DNA of 64,000 bases from Epiperipatus broadwayi (GCA_028023455.1 JAQFVV010006215.1:8289230-8353229); one strand, 5' to 3'; positions 32,445 through 46,102 are shown, counted from the stretch's first letter. The notes: a model not told the origin generated them from the letters alone. Numbers and translations are program-made.

Positions 32445-35279
32445 AAATAAATCCATTGATTTTCTTATATTTTACAAAATAGAATTACTATTTTTTTAAA
32501 ACTCTTGATTTTTATTATTAGTAGTATCTTTGACTTATTTGCTCTTTAATCAGCCTTGATATTTAAGAATTGTGTATATTTGAATAAATAAATTATTTGA
32601 ATATTTATTTCTAAATATTATTCATTTATAAATAAAATAAATAATATGTTCATCCATTTTTCAATGCTTACTGGCTTTATTAATATGTTTATTTCCAGAT
32701 GCAAAAAAAATTATATTGACAAACAAATAGTCTTGTTATAATAAACAAATAATTCATTTATCATAGAAAGCTATTTTTATTTATTTATAAAAAAATATTT
32801 ATTTATTTATAAACATATTGAAACTAATAATTTTTTTACTTTAATTTCATTAAGATTTTTCTCTCAAATGTGAATGAACTATAAATGATATTTGTAGAAC
32901 TTTTTTAGTCACTTAGAATAAATAAATCATTTATTTTTTCATTTATAAATATTCACGATAATTAAATTTAACTTGTTTATTTCTTCATAAATTAAGTTAG
33001 AACAAAAGTTAGAGTTCTCTTCTATATTTACTTTCATGAAAAATATTATTTCTTAAACAAATCATAAATGATTCTTATAATTTGATTGATATTTCATTTT
33101 TGTGTGATTATTTATTTTTTATAAATATTATTTTTCTACATATAACAAGATATTTATTCACTCTTTCATAAATAATCATAAAAAAGATAATGAACAAATT
33201 TTATTATATTTTGAACTGAAAAAAAGATTCATTAAATATTTTTGAGTGATTGAGATTTTTATTATAGCAAAGTTTCATATTTTTATAATAATCCAAGATT
33301 GTTTTGAGTTTATTATTCTTATAGTAACAAGAATTTAATAAATTATTTATAACATGAATATTCATTTTCAATAGTGCAAAAAAAGTTAATTCACTTCATC
33401 AAAAAAAATTTGCATTAAAATTGCAAATTAATTTTTGTCTTAGTGACATATTTATAATTACAAATTTTTTTTTAAATATTTACATTTTGAAAGTGTCACA
33501 TTTAAAACCTTTTTCGGTTTATTATGGTTACTAACCATAATTGCACCATCTCTCGGCCAATTTTGGGCACAGATTTTTGATTTTATGCTTATTTTGTAAT
33601 AAATTTGATATTTAAAATTTTAGTTTAAAAAATCCACATTTCGCAGTGATTTTTGAAAAAAAAAATCGATTTTCATTGCAGTGTATTGTTATATAGGCCA
33701 GCTCTTTTCTCTTAATAAGCTGGTAAGCATGACTGTTTGTCAAAGTCAGAAATCACAACAAAATGTTTGTTTTTTTGCTTTCATAACAGATTTTGAACAT
33801 AAATTAAAAATATTTTAAAAAATTTTTTACATTCACAATTAAGTTTTTACATAAACTTACATAAATATAAACTTTGATGTGAAAATTTGTAAATTTTAGA
33901 AGAAAAATAATCAAGAAAAAGTGAATTCTGTTTGACTGCTATTCAAGACAGGTGTACAATGTTGACCAAATATTTGCATATTGAAACATTCAGTGATAAG
34001 GAGGAAAACAACTATATTTCATAAATATTTATGGATTTTATGATTACTTTTTACACTATATTGACTAATAATGTGTCTAGATTTAGATTTTTTATTTAAA
34101 ATATTTAATTTTAGACCAAGAAAATACAACAGAAATGAATAATCAAAGATCGTAATTCCTAAGAAACAATAAAACATAATTGGCATTCACATAATGATTG
34201 GTGAAATATAATTCTTTTGTTTTACTGCTAGCTATTTTTTAAATGTTTTTCTTATATTTTTATTCAGTTATTAACATTATTTTTAATTTTTCATTACATT
34301 TAACCAATTTGAATCTAAAATTATTCAATTTTTAGAAGCTAAATTGAAACAATTTGGTTTATTTTAGATTAATATTTTATGAATAGAAACATACTAAAAA
34401 TGTAATTGATGAATAAAATTTCTCATATTTTTATGTAATTGATCAATAAAATTATTACAAAGTCCTTATACAAAATGCTGATTTCAGTTCAAGGGAGAAG
34501 AACAATAATTATAATATTCGAAAAAAATCCATAATGGCTTGCATTCTTGAGTTATGAGGTTCAATCATATCAAAAACCATAATTAATTTAATTATGCATG
34601 ATAGTAATTGTAATATATAAATAATAAAAATTAAGAGCAATATTTAGTGTAACTTTCATATTATAACATTTAGAATATGACCAAAATCTTGCATTTTTTT
34701 CAATGTTTTTTACTGACATTTTTACCCATTCTTTAGCAAGTCAACAATTTTCCTTAGAGCTAAAAATAATATGTTTAATATTTATAACATACAAATGTTA
34801 AATACTTTAAAAACACATGAATTTTAAAATTATTTAAAATATGAATAAAATTACTTAGTCAACTAGCCATCCTGAGTAGCAATTTACCATAAATTTTTAA
34901 TTGCTGATCAAAATAGTAGTTATGCTATGAGCTGGCTATAGCTTTATTTATATATTTATTGGTATATTGAAAATTATAGAGTTAATTCCAGTGTTTTGTA
35001 TATATATGCTCTGTTTATCAACTTTGTATCTTTGTTGTATTCTAATTTTATATCTCAAAATTTTTATTAAACTTGTTTTAATTTTAGTTTATAATAATAT
35101 AATGGGTGTTTATATAATTATATATTTAGCAATGTTTCCATACTTATGTTACTGAGTTCCTAGTCACATGTATCAAATTACATCATAGATACTAAAATTT
35201 TCAGATAATATTAAACCACAATATAGATTTTTAATTCTTGGGTTTTTGTAGGTTTTTTTTATCAAATAAAACCTTGCTT
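32445..35279. other. Intron, nothing recognised
   Basis: AT-rich sequence with many ATTTAT repeats and a short palindromic TTAGTAACCATAATAAACC-like stretch near 33520. No exon recognised. Confidence 0.45.
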
Positions 35280-36102
35280 GTATGGGTGGGTTATTCCCCC
35301 CCCCCCCCACCATAAATTTTTCTGAGATAGGGAATAAAAAACACACCCTATTTTATGTATAAAAAAAAAAAAAAATTAAAAAAAAAAAAAAACCAAAAAA
35401 AAATCATAAAAAAAAAAATTTTATTCTATTTGAAATTAAACTCAAAAAAAAAAATAGAAGGAAAGTAAATAAGTTTTTCTCTAATTTTATTTTAAAAAAA
35501 GAAATTCATAAACAAAAAAACACCCCCCCCCTATGTTGTGTGGTTGTTGTGTTGGTTGTTTTATAACTTGTTGCCTCCCTGCGCCCCCCGACCCTAAGAC
35601 CCCCGCCCGGCGATCCTCTTTTGGTTTATTTTTTTTACTACCAACCATCCTTCCCATAATAATTTATTTGTTCGTGCGCGCCACCACCACCAGCACTTGT
35701 GAATTTTTTTCAACATCACATTTAAACATATTAAAAAAATTAATAAATAGGTAATATTTGATAATTTATATAATTAATAAATTAAATAAAAAAAACACAC
35801 AAGATAACACAATAACATTTTTAATTATTTTTTTTAATTATATTTTTTAATCAAATTTAATAAAATAAAAATACCAACACAAAAACACTTCCTTTTCTTT
35901 TCCTTTTTTCCTAATATATAATATCAACTTATAATAGTTATATATCCTCATTCATTATATATTTTTAATATTGATAACAAAAAAGAAAACATACGGTCTG
36001 TCCTTGAATCCCCCTCTTAACTTTTAATTCAAATAAAATTAATAAAATTAAAAACAAAAAAAAAGAAAAAAAAAAAAAAACAAAAAAAAAAAAAAAAAAT
36101 AA

Positions 36103-36133
<31 letters not shown>

Positions 36134-36183
36134 AAATTAAATACTTAACAAAATAAAAAAAATAAAATAGCCCGAGCGCACGG

Positions 36184-36217
<34 letters not shown>

Positions 36218-36270
36218 AACCAAACTTTCCAAAAAAAATTAAAAAAAAAAAAAAATAAAAAAAAAAAAAA

Positions 36271-36334
<64 letters not shown>

Positions 36335-36335
36335 A
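35280..36335. repeat. Low-complexity tract, A-rich with C runs
   Basis: Long A homopolymers broken by single bases, runs of C (35297-35309, 35522-35530) and a short GC-rich patch (35580-35615). The composition is unlike the rest of the window, and the open frame over it is not protein-like. It may be a real simple-sequence expansion just upstream of the RTE insertion, or a low-accuracy assembly stretch. Confidence 0.6.
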
Positions 36336-36784
36336 AATGTTATCTTATGATTAAATATTAATATTAAACCACAATAATAAACAATATAATAGTTTTCTAA
36401 AGTATCATGTTAATTGATATAAATTTATAAATTTATCTAATGATACACTATCTTCTCGGCTGCAGAAAGAAGTTTTGCTATTAACTGAAAGGAGACCCTT
36501 TGATTCCTCTTGGAGGCCTTAAAGGAACCGAACAGGGCAAATTCCTAATGTCCACTCCATACGTTCTTGTCGTTGCAGCTGTTATTACTATGTGATTATT
36601 CATATAGTATACGAACATGGATGGGCTGCTCACCAACACACATTAGCCAGCATGGTGAGTTTATTGGCTTTTTACCTCTGAGTTTAAGATCAAGAAACAC
36701 CATGGTCTTTCTTCTCAGTGCCTGATAAGGCAGAATGAATGTTTGTGTAAATGATAAATATTTTCCCAATACATATATACAATT

Positions 36785-38143
36785 ATGACAGACAAAAATA
36801 AAGCATGGCCCTTATTCCCAGGAGGCTGTAAAGTCACCAACCAAGGCAGCGGTTGGTGGCCGAAGGCGGAGGGTGCTAAGAATCTCCTGATTGCGGACCC
36901 AGGCTGCCATTTGATGATGACTTTTTATTTAGGTACTTACAACTGCAGATCACTTTCAAGTGAAGGAAGATTGCAAGAATTAGAAGAAGAACTCTCTTAT
37001 ATTAAATGGGACATTATTGGACTTTGTGAAGTTAGAAGAAAAGGTGAAGAGACAATTGATTTAAAAAGTGGACATATACTCTATTATAAAGGCACAAATA
37101 TTGGAAATACAAGTGGAGTAGGATTCATTATAAATAAAAAGTGGAAGAACAATATTGTGGAGATTGATGGTGTATCGGACAGAGTGGCAAGATTAGTTAT
37201 ACAACTTAATAGCAGATACCAAATGCAGATAATTCAGGTTTATGCCCCAACAAGTTCTCATAGTGATGAAGTAGTAGAAGATTTTTATATGGATGTACAA
37301 AAGGCTTTTGATCAGAGTAAACACCATTTTAAAATTGTTATGGGAGACTTTAATGCTAGAATTGGTAAAAAAATGAAAGATGAAAGTGCTGTGGGTAATT
37401 TTGGTTATGGTAATAGAAATGAGAGAGGACATAGACTTGTGGAGTTTGCAGAAAAAGAAAAACTTTATATTATGAATTCTTTTTTTGAGAAAAATGTTAA
37501 AAGGAAATGGACATGGAAGCATCCAAATGAAGGTACAGCAGAATTGGATTATATTTTGACTAACAGGAAATACATATTTCAAGATTGTAATGTTCTTAAT
37601 AAATTTAACACAGGAAGTGATCATCGATTAGTAAGGTGTAAGATACGTGTTAATGTAAAATTAGAGAGACAAAAATTATTAAGAAAAACAATATTTACAG
37701 TTGATATTCCTAATCTTCAGAAACATTCTAATGAATTTAAATTAGAACTTACAAATCGGTTTCAAGTATTAGTAGATTTTGAACATGATTCAGATTTGAA
37801 TGAAATTAATATGAAAATAACTGATACACTTTTGAAAACTGCAACAAAGATAGCTGGTAGAAAGAAACAGCAATTGACCAATAAAATTTCTACTGAGACT
37901 AGAGAATTTATGAAGAAAAGAAGGAATATGAAGATATACAAAAATGATGCATTAAAAAGAATTGAATATCTGGAATTTTGTAAAATGGTGCGGAAAAGAG
38001 TTGAAAATGATATAAGAAAGTATAACTGTGAACTAGCAAGGAAAGCTGTAGAAGAAAATAAAAGTCTTAAGAATGTAAAACAACATCTTGGTATTGGTAG
38101 GAAATTTATATCTGCAATAAGAAAAAAAAGATGGAATTATTAG
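36785..38143 (+). pseudogene. RTE polyprotein, N-terminal part: APE-type endonuclease
   Basis: 452 residues. The apurinic-type endonuclease domain spans about residues 50-300: GTYNCRSL (Asn motif), GLCEVR (catalytic Glu), VYAPTS, GDFNARIG (Asp/Asn), LDYILT and SDHRLVR (catalytic SDH). Such proteins are often annotated as craniofacial development protein 2-like. A basic linker follows. The frame ends in an eight-A run (38122-38129) where one surplus base shifts it; the other frame continues straight into the RT part. The domain would nick target DNA for target-primed reverse transcription. The ATG at 36785 is the first in frame; LMMTFYLGTYN offers a later start. Confidence 0.9.
38122..38129 (+). 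other. A8 run with frameshift in the RTE reading frame
   Basis: Frame 36785-38143 and the RT frame overlap here. A one-base difference in this run alone would join them. Homopolymer length is a common error in long-read assemblies. Confidence 0.75.
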
Positions 38144-39743
38144 TAAAAGGAGAGATGACATCATGAAATTGGTAGAAGATTTTTATCAAGAATTATATAG
38201 TAATAAAGAACAAGTACCTCCTATATCTATTACATCTTCCAAATTGCCCAGAATTTTAAATGAAGAAGTGAGACATGCAATTAAATGTATGAAGAAAGGA
38301 AAGGCTCCAGGTAATGATGGAATTATAATTGATATATTAAAAGAAGCAGGTGAAGAAATAGAAAAATTTTTAGCAAAGTTATATACCAAATGTCTAAATG
38401 ATAAAGATGTACCGGATGATTGGAAGAATGCAGTAATAATATTAATATTTAAAAAAGGTGATAAAGAAGATATTAGAAATTACAGACCTATCAGCCTTTT
38501 ATCAGTTTTATATAAAATTTTTACCAAGATAATTACTACTCGTCTACAGAGAACATTGGATTTCCACCAACCAAGAGAACAAGCCGGATTTAAAAGTGGT
38601 TTTAGTACAGTAGATCATATCCAGGTATTGAGAGAAGTTATAGAAAGGACAAATGAATATGAGTTGCCATTATGCTTAGGATTTGTAGATTATGAAAAGG
38701 CATTTGATTCTATAAACATTTCTTCAGTGATTAAAGCATTAGATCATCAAGGTATAGATCCAGGATATTGTCATATTTTAAAGAATATTTATAAAAATGC
38801 AACAGCAACAATTAGATTACATAATGACACTGGGAAAGTCAACATTGAGAAAGGTGTAAGACAAGGTGACTCCATATCTCCAAAACTTTTTACAGCAGTG
38901 CTGCATGAAGTATTTTGTGGATTAAAATGGGAAACTAAAGGAGTGAAAGTAAATGGTGATTATTTAAGTCATTTAGATTTTGCAGATGATGTAGTTGTTT
39001 TTGCAAATAATGCTTCAGATCTGCAGGAAATGTTGCAGGAATTATCAGATGAAAGTAGGAAAGTAGGACTAAAGATAAATGTTAAAAAGACTAAAGTAAT
39101 GTTTAATCGATTTGCACTAAATATGAAAATAAAGATTGATTATGATGAATTAGAAGAAGTTAACAGTTACAAATACCTTGGTCAGATTATTAATACAGAT
39201 GGAAACATAATGGAGGAAATTAATCATAGAATTAAACTTGGTTGGAGTGCTTTTGGTAGAAATAACTTGATACTAAAAGGAAATATGCCTATGTGTTTGA
39301 AAAGGAAGGTTTTTAACAAATGTGTTTTACCAGTTCTTACTTATGGATCTGAGACTTGGACACTTAATAGAAGAGCAATTCAGAGACTTCAGATCACTCA
39401 AAGAAGTATGGAGAGATGTATGTTGGGAGTAACAAGAAGAGATTGTAAACGCAATGTATGGGTAAGAGAACAAACAGGTGTTACTGACCTCATTGAAAAA
39501 ATTAAAAGATTGAAGTGGAGTTGGGCTGGACATATTGTTAGAAGAGATGATAATAGATGGACAATTGAAATTTTAAACTGGATTCCAAGAGATTGTAAAA
39601 GACCCAGAAAGAGACCACATGTGAGATGGATGGATGAAATAAGAAAGTGTGCAGGGGTGATGTGGAGAAGAGAAGCTAAAGATCGGAGAAGATGGATTAA
39701 ACTTGGAGAGACCTTCATCCTGCAGTGGATTGATAATGGTTGA
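38130..39743 (+). pseudogene. RTE polyprotein, C-terminal part: reverse transcriptase
   Basis: Open from just after the A run; the first Met in frame is at 38163, giving 526 residues. RT motifs in order: KAPGNDGIIIDILK, NYRPISLLSVLYKI, QAGFKSGFSTVDHI, FVDYEKAFDS (catalytic Asp), GVRQGDSISPKLF, LDFADDVVVFA (the FADD catalytic pair), LKINVKKTK and YKYLGQIINTDG. The C-terminal WAGHIVRRDDNRW and RKRPHVRWMDEIR block is typical of RTE/BovB and related clades. All catalytic residues are intact. Only the upstream A-run frameshift separates it from the endonuclease, and that may be real or a homopolymer sequencing error. Confidence 0.92.
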
Positions 39744-39770
39744 TAATGATGATGATGACACTATCTTCTC

Positions 39771-40765
39771 ACTTTTATTTCACTAAGATTAAAAGGTTTA
39801 TAATATAATAATTTAAATACAATTTCTTAACTACTTTTATCACAATGAGTCCAATTACACTCTAATAATACAGTTCATTTTTACCCAGTCCACAATTTAG
39901 CCACAGTATGAGACATGTTTGGGTGACATGAGCTCACAAATGCTGTTGGTCAGCTTGCAGATAATTCACATGGAATGGGGAAGGGGGGTGTTGGTAAGTA
40001 CCCACCAATTGTTATATGTGATAGTTCACTTTCAAAGGTTCATATTAAAGTTGAAATTATGTCTTAGACTAACTAGTTGTGGCATTCTTCCTATAAGCAC
40101 ACACATTTTTCAGCCACAGATGTAAAGTTGCCATGAAAAAGGAGTTCCTAGGAGGAAATACAATCATATCTAGCCAGACAACATGGTGTAGATTTCTTTG
40201 TAAAACAAACTCTTCTGTCTAAAGAAAAATATTTCTTTTTTATAGTAATTGGAGAAATTCCTGCCTCCTGTCACCTACTGTATTCACATTTGGAATTTCA
40301 TATTTTATTTCTAATTTTGGTACCATATACATTAGATATGAAGCCAGTAAATATTTTATTCTCTTATTCCATCTCCAGGTCTAATTTTCTTATCTGGATT
40401 TAATTGAATTATTGATCAATAAATTTGTAAGTGCAATTAGGAACATATTACGATTTACAAAATCTAGATTAAATTATTTACTGTAATATATTTTCACAAT
40501 AGCGCTTATCATTACCATGTCATTTGCACACCAGGGTCTAAATAAAAAAATTTCAAGTAGATCTTGATTAGCTGTTATGCTTGATTACCCACTATTTAAC
40601 ATTATCAATCTATTTTTATCAATTTACATATTAATTATATAAATTTTATCAACAAACATACTATATATTATATCACAAAAATAGATCTAAATAAAACTAT
40701 AAATTATTATATTATGATGTGAAAAAATTCCACCTCAATAAATTAATGTTAAGTAATCTTCTTAC
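39771..40765. other. Intron downstream of exon E
   Basis: No repeat or exon recognised between the RTE target duplication and exon E. Confidence 0.45.
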
Positions 40766-40942
40766 CCTATCTTTGTCTTGAGCTGACACAATGGTTATAA
40801 TAGTATCTTTAGCAGAATTCTCATTTATTCTGATTATAATTTGCTTTTGTTCAAACTGTGGTCGATGATCATTGATATCAATCACATTAATAACTAAAAC
40901 AGCAAATGCAGTAACTTCTGAAGCAACCAAATCACCAACAAA
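40766..40942 (-). CDS. Cadherin exon E (EC boundary with DINDH motif)
   Basis: A 177-bp exon of 59 codons, phase 0 at both ends, from a ttctgcag acceptor to an agg|gtaaga donor. It holds the end of one EC repeat (AFAVLVINVIDINDHRPQF, a clear DxNDxxPxF linker) and the start of the next (RINENSAKD, then SAQDKDR). The NEN and DKD residues are the expected calcium ligands. It continues in frame into exon F, where DKDR|GINSVFKYKI completes the DxDxGxN-Y pattern. The RTE retrotransposon sits in the intron just downstream of this exon in transcription order, on the opposite strand. Confidence 0.92.
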
Positions 40943-43900
40943 CTGCAGAAAAACAGATTTTAAATAATAAAAATGAAATTAATATTTTAGTAATATCTTA
41001 ATAATTTATTTTTTGTGATAGACTTTTTATTCATCTTAAAATTTTTTCTACATATATTATATTTGTGTGTTCATAAAAATTGATTTCAGCTTTAGCAATG
41101 GGAAATATTAAGAACACTGTTTTTCTTAATTATATTTTAATATTAATTAAGCCTTAAATAATGAGTCAATATAATTTAAAAACTAAAAAATATTTATAAC
41201 AATATATTGTAATGCATGGGTACAAGAAAGCAAGTGAATTGTTGCTAAAGCATTGCAATTTAGTATACCTCCTTAAATATTTTTTATTCATTATGATAAA
41301 TAGTGTTTATGTTTCGTACTACATATGAATAACATATGTAGTTTTAAAATATAATATAGTGAGATCTATTATAGTGAAGACTTTTACTGCAAACAAATCA
41401 TGTAATGAATACATTTCTCAATTAAAAATTTGTATAATGAAAGCAAATGTTACAATAAAAACATTTTTGTGATGTTTTGTAAGACTTGAGTTATCATTTT
41501 ATTTTACTTATCTCTTTCTTGTATGTTTAGTGTATATATATAGATAAATTATAACTTTTTGGGCCGTACCGTGTATTATTTTCCATTAAACACCGATATT
41601 TTGATGGACTAGCATCCGCCATTATCAAGGTTAACTTTTAAAAAAAAAAAAGTTAGATCTGTTTAATGGAAAATAATACCAGGTACAGCCCAAAAAGTTA
41701 TAATTTATCTACATCATACAACCATGAAAACATTAAATATAATATATCATTTTAACTGTAAGTCTAAAAATCTGACTTATAAGTTGATTAATGTTATCAG
41801 GAGAAAACAATTTTCAAACAGAATTATTGTAACATTGTCAATGAAAAATACTACATAGAATACTATTGATTTACATAGTATTACAATTTTAATCTTTCTT
41901 TATTGCCTTGCTCAATTTAATGCATTGTAAAAAAGTGAATAAAGAAAAGTGAATGATATTAATATTGGATTTACATAGTACACATATGCATAAGAGTCTT
42001 AGGATCTTATTAAAAGCAAAGTTAAAAAACTTATTAAAGATATCAAAAAATTTTCCAAGAGGTAAAGCAGAAGTAAAGCTATTTTTTTAATCAAAGTTTG
42101 TTTTTATTTTTAGAAGATTGATTTTAATTTTTACCATGAGACAAAAAAAAAAAAAGATAGCATCAAAAAAAAAAAAACATTTTTTAAACAAGAAAACAGA
42201 AGCTTTGCAAATGATATGAGTAATTCAAAGATCTGTAAATTTTATGTTTATTATTTTATGTTTTTAAAATTTTGATTTTAGTTTCCACTAAAATCAAACT
42301 GTATTATATTCTCTTATTTACACAATTGTTTTGGATAGTATCTTTGTTATAAGCTGTAGGTCAAGCAGAACTAACTTTAAATATGTGTATTTCAATATAA
42401 GTTACAATGAATAGATAATATAAAAAAAGACCTCTGGAACCAATTACATTTGTTTTAGAAGATCTTGCTTTACTTATAATATAAATATTGTAATATTCAT
42501 CATTTTATAAATTAAACAGTGGATATTTAACCAATTCAATATGATTTGTGCTATAAAAGTTTTACAATATTTGTATGTATATAAAAGATACAAATATTTA
42601 CATATTTGCTAAAAGCAATGAGATTTTTTAATTGATTATAAGTTTAATATGTCACCCATTGTTTCCTGGGTAAATTCAAATTTTGAAATGCTTCAAAATA
42701 AAAATTTCTTCATTTAAAAAGTAAAATGTATAATTTACATTAAATTTTAAAATAAAATGCAATAAGTTAATCCACATTAGCTACATCTGGAAAAAGAATA
42801 AGAAAAATACTTGTATCCTATACTGCAAAACATGCCATTAAAAGCACAGAAACTTTATGGTTTGTTTCATTATTTCTTTTAGTACAGTAAAGTAAAAAAA
42901 TGTCAGATATAGATGTAGATATATATATATTGCTCAGTATAGAAAATTTATAGCCAAAAGAAATGATTTACTTAAGCTAATTAAAAACATCATATAAATA
43001 TAATATAATATATGCACAAGAGAACAGAATAATGCTATATTGCTGTCAATAACTTACATATCTAAATAATATGTAACATACTCAAATTTCATAAAGTAGC
43101 ACTAATGGTGTTTAAGAGTATAAGTTACTCATAAATTTTATCACAGTCTAATAATCCTTTAAGGTGGGAGTGGACAGTGTTTAAAAGATGCTAGATCACA
43201 ATATTAAAAATATAGTAAATGTAAAAGATTCAGAAACTTAAATGGTCAAAGAAGTATGCAGATCTTTTAAGATATTGATACAAATTTTTTAGCAATGTAT
43301 AGTTATATATTATAATGATAATAAATTGCAATAGATGAAATGGTTGTAAAATTTTGGCATCATGCTTTTGAACTGCTAATATGCTGGTAATGTATATTAT
43401 AAATGAATAGTTTGTAACTTTGATCAATAAAAATATATGATAAAAAACTGCTCACAGGTAGATATAAATTAGTTCTATACTCCACATAGCAGATACGAAT
43501 TCATTTGCACAAAAGATAATGCATAATTACTGAAAACATATAATTTCTTATTATGTATGATATCTGAATTTATGTAAATACAGATAGAATTACTACTGAT
43601 TTAAAGTCAGGAAAATTTGAGCAATACTCATGCCAGTGAAAATTTGTTTTCTTGTTAAATAAGGAATGTAATTCTTTACTGTTTTGTTAAATTAATAATA
43701 TACTTAATTGCAAAATTGGTCTGTGCAAAAAGCATTTCATAGCTAGATGGAGTTCAGTCAACAACTACATTTTCTTAGACATTTAATACTTTTACAAATT
43801 GAATAGCTATTATTATTATTTGACTTCCTTATAGTTAATTGTGTCATGTTTACACGTTACACTAATATTAAATGTTACTCCAAAATTTCATGCTGAGCAA

Positions 43901-46058
43901 ACTTAGATTTATTTATATCAAAAGAGTGTAAGAATAGATGGGTTTTTTTTTTTCACAATTAGATGGTACTTAGTAAACTACAGCTCTATTTCCATATATA
44001 TAATATTAAAACTTTTACAGCATAAAATATTTCATAAACATATTCAGAATGAAGAAATCTCCAAGTGCTGCATATAAATAATGTGAAGAGAGTGCAAATA
44101 TTATAAGAAATGCTTTTTTTCTTTAAGATAAATATGGATACAGAGCCATTCAAAGAACTTTTCATAAGATTGGTGGCCTTAGATCCAAAATGATTAATAA
44201 AAAGTTTTAACGATTTTTTTTTATTTCGTAGCATTCATAAAAGACAACTTTTCTAGTAGCAAACAATAATTTATGACCAATATTATGTATTAAATTGTCC
44301 TTCACAAATGCAATGAAATAAAAACAAAGCATAAAAATACTCTTTTATTTAATATATGTGTGTATATATATGTTTCATAATAGTTTTCAATTGGAAAAAT
44401 TTATTTGCTTAATAAGGGGTATTGTTACTATTATATATATATATTGCCACAGTATGATATGGGTATATGAGATGGCTATAGAGTTGATTAAAAAACATCT
44501 ATCTTTCAAAAATTCCAAAACGATAGACTTATATGAGAAATCTATAACTTATATGGCCCTTGAGCTAGAGATTATTAATATTCATGGGATTCATAATTTA
44601 AGACTATAGAATAATGTTTGATGACAACAAAATCATATGCATGTGTATGAAACATAATTGCCTCACTCACACTATCACTATCTAATTTATTTGCTTTGTG
44701 AATATTGTTAATTCTACCATGACAAATATATCTGGTGATGTAAATTGGTTTTTATTTGCATAGATCTATCTAAGTAATATAAAATGAAATAACTAAAGCT
44801 AGCATTTTAATTTAATATGTTAGTAACTAAAATGTAGGTCCTAAAATTGCATATTAAAATATCATTAGCTTATCACAAGTATATGCACACCCTATAGACA
44901 ATGTTAAACAACATACTTAGTATGAATTAAAGGAAGGTACACACTCAGCTTAATTTGGCTGATAATTTAGTACTGAAACTATTAATTTATTATGGTCTAT
45001 ATTAAAAATTAAACCTAAATAAGTAATCTTGGCAAGTATTATTCAACATTTATTTATCCTTTTGTAGTTTAAGGCAGTTTCCTTTAATTGAATATGTAGA
45101 TGTGATTGTATACTTTATATAACACTATCCATAAAATCATTCTTTAACATTTTATGTAACATAAGTTAAATGAAATTAAAAATATAATTTGCAGACATCA
45201 TTGAAATATTTAGCATTCAAATATTCACTATACTGGGTAAAGTAGCTAATCTGGTATAAGAATTTTTAGGTATCAAAAATGAGATGATAATACCATTAAG
45301 AATTTGATTATAGTTCTTGGAATAGTGCAATATAATTCACCACACAGTAGCATTGTGCTTTGATTCTTTTATATATTTGTTAGATAACTAGTAGTTGTGT
45401 AATTCATTCTCATTATATATATATTGTAACCATATATTTTAGTAGAAAATATATTAATTGATGTAACTTATATAAAAATTTCTCTTTCTTCTCTTGGTGA
45501 TTTGGTTGGCTTGATTCGCACTTGAAAAGATTACTGTCTTATATTATTTTAATAAATTTAAATTTGCTTCGTTCCATATGCTAACTCATATCAGAACGTT
45601 TAACTTTTTAAAATTTACAACATATTAAAATTTGGTAAAATATTATTAAAAATAATATTTTGTTTTTATTTATTTAAAGTAATCTTAAATTATTATTTCT
45701 ATTGAATTAAAATAAAACCATTTGTTCAATTAAAATAAATTATTAAATAAATACAATAATTACGTAGGCGTCTCAATGTAATAAAAGAAAAGAGCGCGAA
45801 TTTCTAGGAGAATATCGTCTGTTAGTTTGTCTTTTGGGGGGAAGAAGAACAGAAATGGTAAAGGCAAATGGTGTAAAATTTGCTGAGCTGATTTTGAAAC
45901 CGTTAATAAGTAAATAGACTACCACAAAATTTGCTATAAACATAAAATAACTTAGTGGTATCTAATTAAGATGGATCACTAAAACTTAAAGATCTTTTCA
46001 AGTCGTTCGGCCAACTGAATCAAATCACCGTAGCGTTTTCCAATATCGCATTTTTGAA
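40943..46058. other. Intron upstream of exon E
   Basis: Mostly AT-rich with no exon seen. Holds the hairpin at 41540-41712. From about 45770 it becomes richer in CG dinucleotides, leading into the candidate plus-strand exon. Confidence 0.45.
41540..41712. repeat. Long hairpin, possible ribozyme relic
   Basis: Arms (GATAAATTATAACTTTTTGG at the left, its mirror ending at 41710) enclose about 75 bp. The minus-strand loop contains CTTGATA-ATGG-loop-CCAT-CAAAATATC, laid out like the 5757-5906 hairpin. Confidence 0.5.
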
Positions 46059-46102
46059 ATGTCGGAGCTTCCCAGTTTGAAAGAATTAAATACAAGAATT
46101 TG
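46059..46102 (+). CDS. Possible first coding exon of a gene on the plus strand
   Basis: An ATG (46059) opens MSELPSLKELNTRI and reaches a good donor, TTTG|GTATGT, after 14 codons and two bases. The 250 bp upstream are richer in CG dinucleotides than their surroundings (gagcgcgaattt, aatatcgtctg, agtcgttcgg, caccgtagcg), as expected around a promoter and 5' UTR. The peptide is hydrophilic and composed like a protein N terminus, but I do not recognise it and cannot find the next exon. It lies antisense inside the cadherin intron between exons D and E. A chance ATG is quite possible. Confidence 0.25.

Larger units (their letters stand above)
36458..39757 (+). mobile_element. Full-length RTE/BovB-like non-LTR retrotransposon
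   Basis: A 3.3-kb element bordered by an exact 13-bp target duplication, acactatcttctc, at 36445-36457 and 39758-39770. It has a 5' leader of about 330 bp, one endonuclease plus reverse transcriptase reading frame broken once, and a short 3' end with the GATAATGATGATGATGA-type simple repeat typical of the RTE clade. Length, single-frame layout and 3' end all fit RTE/BovB. It is antisense to the cadherin gene, in the intron between exons E and F. Intact borders and a nearly open frame point to a young copy. Confidence 0.93.

Noticed and set aside
35533-35754. Plus-strand frame with CCVGC-like start
   Set aside because: Built from homopolymer and low-complexity sequence in a doubtful tract.
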